Assembly: GCF_000621525.1 (NCBI RefSeq)
Contig: NZ_JHYC01000017.1
Coordinates: 1 to 64,000, forward strand
Reading direction: 5' to 3'
Length of the DNA stretch: 64,000 bases
From: Legionella fairfieldensis ATCC 49588
Lineage (GTDB): Bacteria > Pseudomonadota > Gammaproteobacteria > Legionellales > Legionellaceae
In this document: positions 57,042 through 64,000 of the stretch, piece after piece
Layout: every line of letters begins with the position of its first letter
How positions within the stretch are numbered: the first letter of the stretch is position 1
The notes under the pieces: generated by a model
What the model was told of the DNA's origin: nothing
The model's input: only the letters and a program-made list of their open reading frames with translations
Database searches by the model: none
Translations under genes and position numbers: made by a program

Positions 57042-58019
57042 TTATAACCACTTTTTACGTTTAAAATATTTATAAGGTAATAAGGCTGATAAAATCATGA
57101 ACCCGATTGCCAGAAAATAGCCTCCCTTATAGGACAATTCAGGCATGAAGTGAAAATTCATGCCATAAATGCTTGCGATGAGCGTAGGCGGTAAAAAGAT
57201 AACTGCTGCAACAGAAAAGATCTTGATGATTGCATTCTGCTCAATGTTAATCATACCCAACGTTGCGTCCAGCAGAAAATTCACTTTGGTAGAGATAAAA
57301 TTGGCATGATCGCTGAGAGCGCCAATATCTTTGCTAAGTGTATTCAGGCGTACTTGCCCTTCTTCATCAATTTGGGTACTGGCAGATTGGCTAAAAAAAG
57401 GGATTAAGCGATTAAAAGTGACCAGACATTCGCGTGCTTTACTATTAAGATCAGCATTCATACCAATGTGTTGAATTAAATACTGGTAATCAGGTTTTAT
57501 ATCGGCCTCGGGTAGTTGGTCAGGTCGAAAAATATGTTTGGAGAATTGCTCTAAATGATGACCGATAATTTCTAGCAGATCAGCCAGTTTATCAATAATT
57601 GCCTCTAATAATTCGATTAATAAGCCAGCCGCATTAGGAATAAGATCATATTTTTTATGCAGTTGAGAAATCATTAACCGAAAAGCTTGTGGTTCAATAT
57701 AACGTATTGTGATTAGACGATCTTTGGTAAGAATAAAGGTTACGGCGTCATGTTTAGGATCGCTGGATGTTGATTGAGCAATCATGGAAGTAGTCATAAA
57801 TAATGCACCATTTTCTTTATAAAGACGACTGGATAATTCAATTTCCAGCATTTCCTCCCGGGTAGGAATGTCTAAATTCAGGGATTGTTTAAGTTGAAGT
57901 TCTTCTTGCCGGCTGGGTCGTAATAGATCGACCCACATGGCTTCCTGCAATAAAAAAAGATTCTCTTCGGTAATTTGATAAGCTTGCAGGTTTTCTTTGC
58001 TCAGGTATGCGGTAATCAT
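57042..58019 (-). CDS. corA: CorA-family magnesium/cobalt transporter
   Basis: 325 residues. The GMN motif (IYGMNFHFMPEL, near 284-295) lies between the two C-terminal membrane helices, after a large cytosolic domain. It forms a pentameric channel for Mg2+. Convergent with the DUF1328 gene, stop to stop. Confidence 0.93.
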   Translation of the reverse strand: MITAYLSKENLQAYQITEENLFLLQEAMWVDLLRPSRQEELQLKQSLNLDIPTREEMLEIELSSRLYKENGALFMTTSMIAQSTSSDPKHDAVTFILTKDRLITIRYIEPQAFRLMISQLHKKYDLIPNAAGLLIELLEAIIDKLADLLEIIGHHLEQFSKHIFRPDQLPEADIKPDYQYLIQHIGMNADLNSKARECLVTFNRLIPFFSQSASTQIDEEGQVRLNTLSKDIGALSDHANFISTKVNFLLDATLGMINIEQNAIIKIFSVAAVIFLPPTLIASIYGMNFHFMPELSYKGGYFLAIGFMILSALLPYKYFKRKKWL

Positions 58020-58179
58020 TAGACGCTCGAATTAAGCTTTATTTACTTAAATTACCCCAGATGCGTAGGACAATCCAGTTCTCTGCCTAAATTTTGCAGT
58101 TAGTTTGTCGTGTATTCATTGTCTCCGGTTTTTTTATTTAACTTCTTAATGGCTGCTTTTTCGTTATCGCAAGGTGAGA

Positions 58180-58953
58180 TTAGTCTCGCATGCCCACACC
58201 CTTTTTCAGTAAAATTAAATTAAGCGCTGTTAAGGCCACTAACATAATGACTATAATAACCATTGCGATAGTCATATCAACTTCCTGCTGACCAATCATG
58301 ACATGTCTTAAGGCATTGACCATGTAAAGAATTGGATTTAAATGAGATATAGTTTGCCAAAAGGGAGGTAGCATATTGGTCGTATAGAAAACACCGCCTA
58401 AATAAGTTAAGGGAGCAAGCACGAAAGTAGGGATAATCATCACATCATCAAAGTTGCGGGCAACCATAGCATTAGTAAAGCCCGCGAGTGAAAAAATAGC
58501 AGAAACCAGGAGCACAACCAATAAAGTCATCGTTACACTCTGAAGTTCGATTTTCATAAAAAAACAGGACACTAAAAAAACCAGCAAAGCAACAAGTAAG
58601 CCTCGTAATACACCCCCTAATACATAACCCAATAACAGTAGACTATTATGCATGGGACTGATTAAGAGTTCTTCAATACTTCTTTGAAAACGCACATTGA
58701 ATAAAGAAGTAGACACATTGGTATAGGCATTTGTAATGACTGACATCATGATTAACCCTGGGGCGATAAACATTGAATAACTTATTCCCTCGATAGGCCC
58801 TATACGTTTGCCAATCAAGCTGCCAAAGATTAAAAAATACAGAGCAGTAGTAATCACGGGGGGTAAAAAAACCTGGCTGGCGATACGGAACATTCTGACC
58901 AGTTCACGTCTTACCAGCGTATAGAGGGCAATAGTTTGTTGTTTAATGGCCAT
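58180..58953 (-). CDS. yadH: ABC-2 type permease, YadH-like
   Basis: 257 residues, six membrane helices in ABC-2 style (ELVRMFRIASQVFLPPVITTALYFLIFG near the start). It lies downstream of the YadG-like ATPase and overlaps it by 11 nt, as in E. coli yadG-yadH. The substrate is unknown. Confidence 0.85.
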   Translation of the reverse strand: MAIKQQTIALYTLVRRELVRMFRIASQVFLPPVITTALYFLIFGSLIGKRIGPIEGISYSMFIAPGLIMMSVITNAYTNVSTSLFNVRFQRSIEELLISPMHNSLLLLGYVLGGVLRGLLVALLVFLVSCFFMKIELQSVTMTLLVVLLVSAIFSLAGFTNAMVARNFDDVMIIPTFVLAPLTYLGGVFYTTNMLPPFWQTISHLNPILYMVNALRHVMIGQQEVDMTIAMVIIVIMLVALTALNLILLKKGVGMRD

Positions 58954-59857
58954 GATTAATAAGATCCAAAAAAAGTTCTTCCAAACGGTTAGTTTTGTTG
59001 CGCATGCTATGAATGCGTAAACCTTGCTGTGTTAGTATGGTAAAGACGTCATTCAGAGACCATTTATTGTCTACACGCAATTCAAATGTATTTGTATCGA
59101 TTAATGTGGCGAGAAATGGGTCAAGAGAGGGTAATTGTTCAATAGGTTGTTCTGTATTAAAGACAAAAGTCTGGTGGTGCAAGGTGTTTAACAAATTTTT
59201 TATAGAGGTGTTTTTTATAATTTCCCCTCGATCAATAATGGCAATATTTTTGCAAAGTTGTTCGGCTTCCTCAAGGTAGTGCGTTGTTAAAATTATAGTC
59301 GTTCCTTCTTTGTTAGTACGGGTTAAAAAATCCCACATACTACGGCGGATTTCAATATCTACTCCCGCTGTAGGCTCATCAAGAATAAGAACCTTCGGAC
59401 GATGCACCAGTGCGCGAGCTATCATTAAACGGCGTTTCATCCCCCCTGAGAGGTGGCGGACAATTTCATGCTGTTTTCTCCACAAGCCAAGCTGTTCCAA
59501 GAGTAGGTTGGTGCGTATTTTTGCCTCTTGCCGACCAATGCCATAATAGCCTGCCTGATTTATAAGAATTTGTTCGCACGTTTCAAAAATATTGAGATTG
59601 AATTCCTGAGGGACTAATCCCAGGCAAGACTTGGCCTGTTCCGCATTTTCATCCAAATCATAACCATGAACACGGATATTACCGGAGGTTTTGATAAGCA
59701 AGCTGGTAATTAACCCTATAGTAGTCGACTTTCCTGCGCCATTAGCGCCCAGCAAGGCAAAAAAATCACCTTTTTTAACTGTTAAATCAATACCTTTTAG
59801 TGCTTCAATTCCATTGCTATATATTTTTCGTAACTGATGAATTTCCAAAGCATGCAT
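58943..59857 (-). CDS. yadG: ABC transporter ATP-binding protein, YadG-like
   Basis: 304 residues. Walker A GANGAGKST, signature LSGGMKRR, and Walker B VLILDEPTAG are present; the C-terminal ~80 residues are the typical NatA-like extension. It forms an exporter with the YadH-like permease. Its substrate is not known. Confidence 0.88.
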   Translation of the reverse strand: MHALEIHQLRKIYSNGIEALKGIDLTVKKGDFFALLGANGAGKSTTIGLITSLLIKTSGNIRVHGYDLDENAEQAKSCLGLVPQEFNLNIFETCEQILINQAGYYGIGRQEAKIRTNLLLEQLGLWRKQHEIVRHLSGGMKRRLMIARALVHRPKVLILDEPTAGVDIEIRRSMWDFLTRTNKEGTTIILTTHYLEEAEQLCKNIAIIDRGEIIKNTSIKNLLNTLHHQTFVFNTEQPIEQLPSLDPFLATLIDTNTFELRVDNKWSLNDVFTILTQQGLRIHSMRNKTNRLEELFLDLINHGH

Positions 59858-60051
59858 AAGGTGGCTTTAATAAGAAAAGCTGTATTATACATGAGAACCA
59901 GCGTTAAGAATAACTTCTTCCAGAAACATTCAGCCGAGATATACTGCAAAAATATTTTTTAAGGCAAAAGGAGAAAAAAAATTTTTCTAACAATTTAAAC
60001 AGCTTAGTGGTTATTAATGAAAAGTACATTTGCATTCGAAAAATAATTGTC

Positions 60052-60059
60052 CTATACCT
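60052..60059 (+). promoter_or_regulatory. sigma-S-like -10 element before the Gly/Gln-rich gene
   Basis: CTATACCT resembles the RpoS -10 motif (CTATACT). It lies 29 nt before the ATG at 60088, and the neighbouring csbD gene is a general-stress type, so stress control is plausible but unproven. Confidence 0.35.
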
Positions 60060-60087
60060 TAGGTGGAAATTTAATAAGGAGATAATT

Positions 60088-60246
60088 ATGAACAATCAAA
60101 ACAGACCTGGTCAAGGCCAGGGACAAGGACAAAAAGGCCAGCAAGATAAACAAGGTCAATATGGTCAACAAGGGCAACACCATGGCCAACCAGGTCAAAA
60201 ACATGGTCAACCAGGCCATCATGGTGATAATAAATCGCAAAGATAA
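60088..60246 (+). CDS. short Gly/Gln/His-rich disordered protein
   Basis: 52 residues from ATG 60088, behind AAGGAGA. After MNNQNRP it is almost only GQ repeats with K, D, H and P (GQGQGQKGQQDKQGQYGQQG, then GQHHGQPGQKHGQPGHHG). No fold is expected. The strong ribosome-binding site and the lack of stop codons through repetitive DNA support translation. The His-rich C-terminal half might bind metal. It is 116 nt before csbD. Confidence 0.65.
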   Translation: MNNQNRPGQGQGQGQKGQQDKQGQYGQQGQHHGQPGQKHGQPGHHGDNKSQR

Positions 60247-60310
60247 TTTTGATTTTGATAATAAGGCTTTTTAATAGAAAGTCGCTTTTTATCAAAAGAC
60301 AAGATTATTC

Positions 60311-60331
60311 GCTCCTGGTTTATCCAGGAGC
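60311..60331 (+). terminator. hairpin between the Gly/Gln-rich gene and csbD
   Basis: GCTCCTGG and CCAGGAGC form an 8-bp stem with a 5-nt loop, 64 nt after the upstream gene. It is followed by TTATCTGTT, a weak T-tail. It may separate the two genes or attenuate read-through into csbD. Confidence 0.4.
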
Positions 60332-60362
60332 TTATCTGTTCCATGTAAGATAGGAGGTCACA

Positions 60363-60566
60363 ATGAACAAGGATATTTTTGAAGGAAAATGGGAAGAGGT
60401 AAAAGGTAAAATGAAAAAAGCGTGGGGAAAATTGACTGATGATGATTTCCGTCAAATTGAAGGCGCTCATGACGAGATTTACGGCAAACTCCAAAAACAT
60501 TATGGTTATTCGAGAGATGAAGCTGAAAAAGCAGTGAAAAAATTTCAAAATGAGTATAACGATTAA
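60363..60566 (+). CDS. CsbD family stress protein
   Basis: 67 residues, the small CsbD/YjbJ type. The typical DIFEGKWEEVKGKMKKAWGKLTDDDF start and the YGYSRDEAEKAVKKF end are present. Such proteins are abundant under stress in stationary phase; their role is unknown. A GGAGG site lies 6 nt before the ATG. It is convergent with the oxygenase gene, separated by a hairpin. Confidence 0.88.
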   Translation: MNKDIFEGKWEEVKGKMKKAWGKLTDDDFRQIEGAHDEIYGKLQKHYGYSRDEAEKAVKKFQNEYND

Positions 60567-60574
60567 TCTGCTTT

Positions 60575-60599
60575 CTTCCGTGGGCGGCCCCCACGGAAG
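60575..60599. terminator. hairpin between csbD and the oxygenase gene
   Basis: CTTCCGTGGG and CCCACGGAAG form a GC-rich 10-bp stem with a 5-nt loop, centred between two convergent genes. No T-run follows on either strand, but the place fits a shared bidirectional terminator. Confidence 0.5.
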
Positions 60600-60603
60600 G
60601 TTG

Positions 60604-61218
60604 CTATCCGGATAAAGGTCTTATTTTCATCCATCCTGCAATACTATATCGAGTCTGTTTAGTTTCACAAACCTCGTGTAGCAGCTCGCTACGAAAGCAA
60701 ATAAAACGATTTCCCTGAGGTAATACACTAACAATCAATTCCTCTTTTTGATCATAAATTTTTAATTGACCTGCAAATGATTCTTGCCAATTTTCATTAA
60801 GATAATAAACGCAGGATATACATCGCTCCTTGGCCAAGGCAAATTGATCGATATGTTTCTTATAAAATGCACCGGGTTGATAGATGGACAAATGTGCCTC
60901 AAAATCAGTAAGCCCTAAAAATAATGTTTGATTAAGCTTTTCGGCAAGAGCCTGGGTTTTTGCAAAATAAGCACTCAATGATGGGCCAGAGGAATCTTGA
61001 TCCAGCCAGCAAATTTCATCGCGTCTGATAGTCTGGTTGTGACTGGCATTTATTTGATAACCTATTTTTGCCTGTTTATAGTGACCTTTGTTGTGCTTTT
61101 TTTGTGCAAACCTCCGGAGTGCCTGATAATCTTTCTGTTCCAGAAAATTATCAACAATATAAAAACCATTACGATGGATTTCATCTTCTATTTGTTTCCT
61201 CAAGCCTGTTTTCCTCAC
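60604..61218 (-). CDS. 2OG-Fe(II) oxygenase, prolyl-4-hydroxylase-like
   Basis: 204 residues. The metal and cosubstrate residues are visible: YKKHIDQF (H and D near 119-121), a distal His in LLHEVCE and the RYSIAGW arginine. The substrate is unknown; bacterial homologues hydroxylate EF-Tu or other proteins. It is a single gene on the - strand. Confidence 0.75.
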   Translation of the reverse strand: MRKTGLRKQIEDEIHRNGFYIVDNFLEQKDYQALRRFAQKKHNKGHYKQAKIGYQINASHNQTIRRDEICWLDQDSSGPSLSAYFAKTQALAEKLNQTLFLGLTDFEAHLSIYQPGAFYKKHIDQFALAKERCISCVYYLNENWQESFAGQLKIYDQKEELIVSVLPQGNRFICFRSELLHEVCETKQTRYSIAGWMKIRPLSG

Positions 61219-61264
61219 GCAAAAAAATGAATTTTACGCTATTTTTATACTGATGAATATTTTT

Positions 61265-61966
61265 TCACCGGTATTTGGGATCTTCAAGCTGTCTTTTATT
61301 TTCTTGCCATGCAGGTAAAAATTGATCCATAAAGTTATAAAAACGCTTGTTATGACCTGCTTCTAAAAGATGAACCAGTTCATGAACGAGAACATATTCG
61401 AGACATGCGAGAGGTTTTTTAATGAGATTCAGGTTAAGCCAAATTCGTTTTTTGTCGGTATTACAGGAACCCCAACGCGTTTTCATGGTTTTAATACCCC
61501 ATGAATTCACTTTGACGCCGATAATCGATTCCCATTTAGCAATCAGGCTTGGTAAAAATGCCTTCATTTGTTGCCTGTACCAATTTTGCAAAAGTTGTTG
61601 CTTTTTAACAATAGTTGATTGTGAGTGTATAAAACAATGTATTGTTTTATCAACAAGGAGTATTTTTTCTCTATTTTTTGTTTCATGAACAGTTAGAGCA
61701 TGGTTTGTTCCTAGAAATAAAATAGTTTCACCCGTTGCAAATAAGAGGGGCGGCACAGGAACTTGTTCTTTAAGACGTGCGCGTTGCGCATGAATCCATT
61801 CGCGTTTTGTTTCAAGCTGCTTGTGAATTAAATCCCAGGATAATTGACAGGGTACACTCATTTTGATTTCTCCATGGGGTGGATAAATTCGTAAGTGAAT
61901 GTTTTTAATTGGTTTTCTTAATATCTCAATGAGAATACCATCAATTTCCAGGTGATTTTTGATCAT
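61265..61966 (-). CDS. YgjP-family (DUF45) metal-dependent hydrolase
   Basis: 233 residues. HELVHLLEAGHNKRF gives a HExxH zinc motif with a third His five residues on, as in YgjP/SprT-related peptidases. The upstream half carries the typical TRWGSCNTDKKRIWLN block. It is likely a cytosolic metalloprotease; the substrate is unknown. Confidence 0.85.
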   Translation of the reverse strand: MIKNHLEIDGILIEILRKPIKNIHLRIYPPHGEIKMSVPCQLSWDLIHKQLETKREWIHAQRARLKEQVPVPPLLFATGETILFLGTNHALTVHETKNREKILLVDKTIHCFIHSQSTIVKKQQLLQNWYRQQMKAFLPSLIAKWESIIGVKVNSWGIKTMKTRWGSCNTDKKRIWLNLNLIKKPLACLEYVLVHELVHLLEAGHNKRFYNFMDQFLPAWQENKRQLEDPKYR

Positions 61967-62101
61967 AAAAAATGCTACTTACCTTATTCATAGTGAAAAA
62001 TTAGAGTCGCTCGTTTCATGCGGATGAATGTTTTATTATAATCCTTTTAATTGTATCTATAATATAATAATCAATTCTGGATTAAGTAGACGGAGCTAAT
62101 G

Positions 62102-62473
62102 ATGACTAAAAAAATCTCATTTTTCTTCCTGCCGGTCATTATGTGTTTATTAACAGGATGTTGGACCACAAAAGAGGGACAAAAAGCGGGAATTATTGTC
62201 AAAGTCGCCAAAGAAGGTAAATATTGGGGAACTTACGAGGGGGAGCTTATTCGGGGCGGTCTTGAAAATGCCAGCGGGGCTACTGGTCGAGAATTCCATT
62301 TTACCTTGGGACAATTTAAATCAGAACTGGTTAAAAAAGCGGAAATGGCGATGCAAAATAATGATCATGTGTTAATTTCGTATCATTGTGAATCTTTTGT
62401 AGCTCCCTGGCGAGGAGAAACGAACTGTTTTGTAGATGATATTAAAATTGTAGACCCTAAAAAAAATGAGTGA
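62102..62473 (+). CDS. small lipoprotein of unknown function
   Basis: 123 residues from ATG 62102, 6 nt after CGGAG; the ATG at 62099 is closer than usual to that site. The lipobox LLTGC places the lipid at C20. The mature part begins WTTKEGQKAGIIVKVAKEGKYWGTYEGEL and has a beta-rich look, and two later Cys (C-E and C-F regions) may pair. Not recognised. Confidence 0.65.
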   Translation: MTKKISFFFLPVIMCLLTGCWTTKEGQKAGIIVKVAKEGKYWGTYEGELIRGGLENASGATGREFHFTLGQFKSELVKKAEMAMQNNDHVLISYHCESFVAPWRGETNCFVDDIKIVDPKKNE

Positions 62474-62477
62474 ATGC

Positions 62478-62759
62478 TCAAAAACGTTCATCAGGAATAC
62501 AAGGACTATCCACATATTCGCCGTTTATTTTTAATACCATATTTACACTGGCTCGATGATAGCGGGCTAGTACTTCATATTGAGCTTCAGTGATATATCC
62601 ATAAGAATTGCCACAGTATACTAAGGAATGAGAGTTAGCTGAGCGGTTTGCTTTGATTGGAATATCACACCCCCACCGAAAGCGGGTCAGATCACAATTT
62701 GCGAATACTGTTCCGAATGACAATAGGTATAAGATTGCGGCCATACTTCTCATTTTCAT
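62478..62759 (-). CDS. small secreted cysteine-containing protein
   Basis: 93 residues from ATG 62759, 7 nt from GGAG. A signal peptide ends near A20-N21. The mature protein has four Cys ([26 protein letters not shown]), enough for two disulfides. It is convergent with the lipoprotein gene, 4 nt apart. Not recognised; a periplasmic or secreted role is inferred. Confidence 0.6.
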   Translation of the reverse strand: MKMRSMAAILYLLSFGTVFANCDLTRFRWGCDIPIKANRSANSHSLVYCGNSYGYITEAQYEVLARYHRASVNMVLKINGEYVDSPCIPDERF

Positions 62760-62851
62760 AGTAATACTCCGCGGTATTTTTATTTTTATCGTCGCTTATG
62801 AGAAATTCTTTAACATTCCATTAAATTTAAGCCTGAATTCCGAGGGGATAA

Positions 62852-64000
62852 TTATAAGGATTGATGATTAATTCTATTAATCGAATTCTCAATTGTTCGT
62901 TGTTTTCTTGTGCTGAAAAGACCGATCCCTGCGCCTATTAAGATACCTGCTCCGAATGCAGCACTTTTTTTGATTAAATTTTGCTCTGAAAGGACGCTTA
63001 CCTGTGATGAATCGTTATCAAACAGGTAATTTGAACCAATTTCAATTACCGCGCCAAACATACCGTAAATTGCGGTTTTTAACCCGACATTCACAGGGGG
63101 GTATTTAGCCAATTTTGGAAAATCGGTGGATTGTGAGTCACTTATTTTTCCTGCATTAATCTTGTTTGCCAGCGTAATATAGTGATCAAGTATCATTGGA
63201 TAAGCTGTTTCTTTAAAGCGTTTTCCTTTGTCACCCATTGCCTCCGTTATTTCTCTCTTCAAAATCCTATAAATTGTCTCAAATTGACTAGAAATGAGGG
63301 GGTTAATGTTTTTTCGTTTCATGGTTAGAATAGCAAAAGCCAGGTCACAAAGTTTTGTTTGCCGATAAGCCTTGTGTATGTTCATAATGATCACTTGTTC
63401 CCTGGTTAGCCTGCCACATTTGAATTCTCCATAGCTGGGAGCATACCGATAATAATCTAACAGCACACAGGTCGTTTCTATATCACCTCTATCAGCAGCT
63501 ATCGATAGTGGGGTTGCGCTGTTCCACGAATTGCTACAATGTATGAAGCAGTCAGCACCATGTTCCAAAAGCAATCGAATCAGGTCAGGACTACTACTAT
63601 TGCTAACTGCCACTATCAAAAGTGTTGGTAGATCCATAGTATTGGCACCATTTTTCAATAAAAGCGCTACTCTATCAATTTGATTAAAAATCACAGCCAA
63701 AAAAAGCAAAGCAGATCGGTTTGTCTGGCATTCTCGAAGACATACAGATTTTATGGTTTCATCGGGTTGCTGGCATATAAATAACCAGAAAAAAGGTTCC
63801 CAGGAGAGAGAAGAAACCAATCCACCTACTTTTTCGTTGATCTCTTGGGAGCTATTTTTTAACTGATCAATATGATGAAGTATACTGTCATGACATTTTT
63901 TACTTGCCCAATAAGCAAGATCATTGCCATTATTATCTTTAAGCTGAATATGATTGGGCTGTAAGACAGGCTTTAATTCTTCAATTTTTCCTTCTTTAAC
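62852..64000 (-). CDS. ankyrin-repeat membrane protein, 5' end outside the window (partial)
   Basis: At least 382 residues; the reading frame stays open through the right edge, so the true start is beyond 64000. The TTG at 63818-63820 is internal. Ankyrin-type text is visible in LKDNNGNDLAYWASKKCHDSI, SALLFLAVIFNQIDRVALLLKNGAN, and TPLSIAADRGDIETTCVLL. Two hydrophobic stretches near the C-terminus (TAIYGMFGAVIEIGSNYLF and SAAFGAGILIGAGIGLF) may span a membrane. In Legionella such proteins are commonly Dot/Icm effectors; a match to LegA-type genes near uvrA in L. pneumophila is possible but unchecked. Confidence 0.75.
   Translation of the reverse strand, partial: VKEGKIEELKPVLQPNHIQLKDNNGNDLAYWASKKCHDSILHHIDQLKNSSQEINEKVGGLVSSLSWEPFFWLFICQQPDETIKSVCLRECQTNRSALLFLAVIFNQIDRVALLLKNGANTMDLPTLLIVAVSNSSSPDLIRLLLEHGADCFIHCSNSWNSATPLSIAADRGDIETTCVLLDYYRYAPSYGEFKCGRLTREQVIIMNIHKAYRQTKLCDLAFAILTMKRKNINPLISSQFETIYRILKREITEAMGDKGKRFKETAYPMILDHYITLANKINAGKISDSQSTDFPKLAKYPPVNVGLKTAIYGMFGAVIEIGSNYLFDNDSSQVSVLSEQNLIKKSAAFGAGILIGAGIGLFSTRKQRTIENSINRINHQSL

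Noticed and set aside
63818-63820. TTG as the start codon of the ankyrin gene
   Set aside because: The frame continues without a stop to the window edge and codes for ankyrin-like sequence, so the start is farther upstream.

Overview
The window looks like a chromosomal segment from a Legionella-type gammaproteobacterium (Legionellaceae). The evidence is the AT-rich base composition with a complete gammaproteobacterial-order ribosomal protein locus, a lipid A very-long-chain fatty acid (VLCFA) gene set, a small DotI/IcmL-like protein, and several eukaryote-like or effector-like proteins (an ankyrin-repeat protein, a coiled-coil protein, and a large nucleotidyltransferase with a helical N-terminal extension). 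No insertion sequence, prophage, CRISPR array or transposase was seen. The species cannot be fixed from the sequence alone.

Layout. 1-1053: the 3' end of a 23S rRNA gene, a 5S rRNA gene and four tRNA genes (Thr-TGT, Tyr-GTA, Gly-TCC, Thr-GGT). 1089-15727: tuf runs directly into the S10, spc and alpha ribosomal operons (rpsJ to rplQ, with secY, rpmJ and rpoA), all on the + strand. In E. coli the four tRNAs precede tufB and the S10 operon lies at another locus, so tuf is a junction here. 16173-18911: a 912-residue poly(A) polymerase/CCA-transferase-like protein in an AT-rich island. 19052-21202: ssb and a YajR-type MFS transporter, with a candidate small RNA between them. 21406-25417: a FabL-type enoyl reductase, an MCE (Mla/Pqi-like) lipid transport set without a local ATPase, and an EamA exporter. 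25527-27212: a secreted protein of unknown function.

27488-32216: a five-gene overlapping operon (long acyl carrier protein, double-hotdog dehydratase, ketosynthase, Cys-less ketosynthase-like protein, LpxL-like acyltransferase). Its gene order resembles the rhizobial acpXL-fabZXL-fabF2XL-fabF1XL-lpxXL locus that makes the C28 acyl chain of lipid A. 32325-40787: housekeeping genes (map with a ParD-like partner, lptM-dapF, an esterase with ratA-ratB, bamE/fur, a HerA-like ATPase) and a coiled-coil candidate effector. 41027-45124: a compact operon of a C39-like peptidase, an RLAN/ATP-grasp ligase, a GCS2-type carboxylate-amine ligase and an N-formylglutamate amidohydrolase-like enzyme, which looks like a peptide or amide-metabolite synthesis system. 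45193-48013: a GT87-like membrane protein, a DUF4442 thioesterase-like protein, a BON protein and the IcmL-like protein.

48149-61966: uvrA, a di-haem peroxidase-like protein, thiamine salvage genes thiE-thiM-thiD, lemA and an M48 protease, a DUF1328 protein, a CorA transporter, a YadG/YadH-type ABC transporter, two small stress-type proteins (one extremely Gly/Gln/His-rich, one CsbD), a 2OG-Fe(II) oxygenase and a YgjP-type hydrolase. 62102-64000: a lipoprotein, a small Cys-containing secreted protein, and an ankyrin protein that stays open through the right edge of the window.

The strongest candidates for unusual biology are the VLCFA lipid A operon with its Cys-less ketosynthase and long ACP, the RLAN ATP-grasp/GCS2/amidohydrolase/C39 peptidase operon, and the nucleotidyltransferase-type candidate effector.
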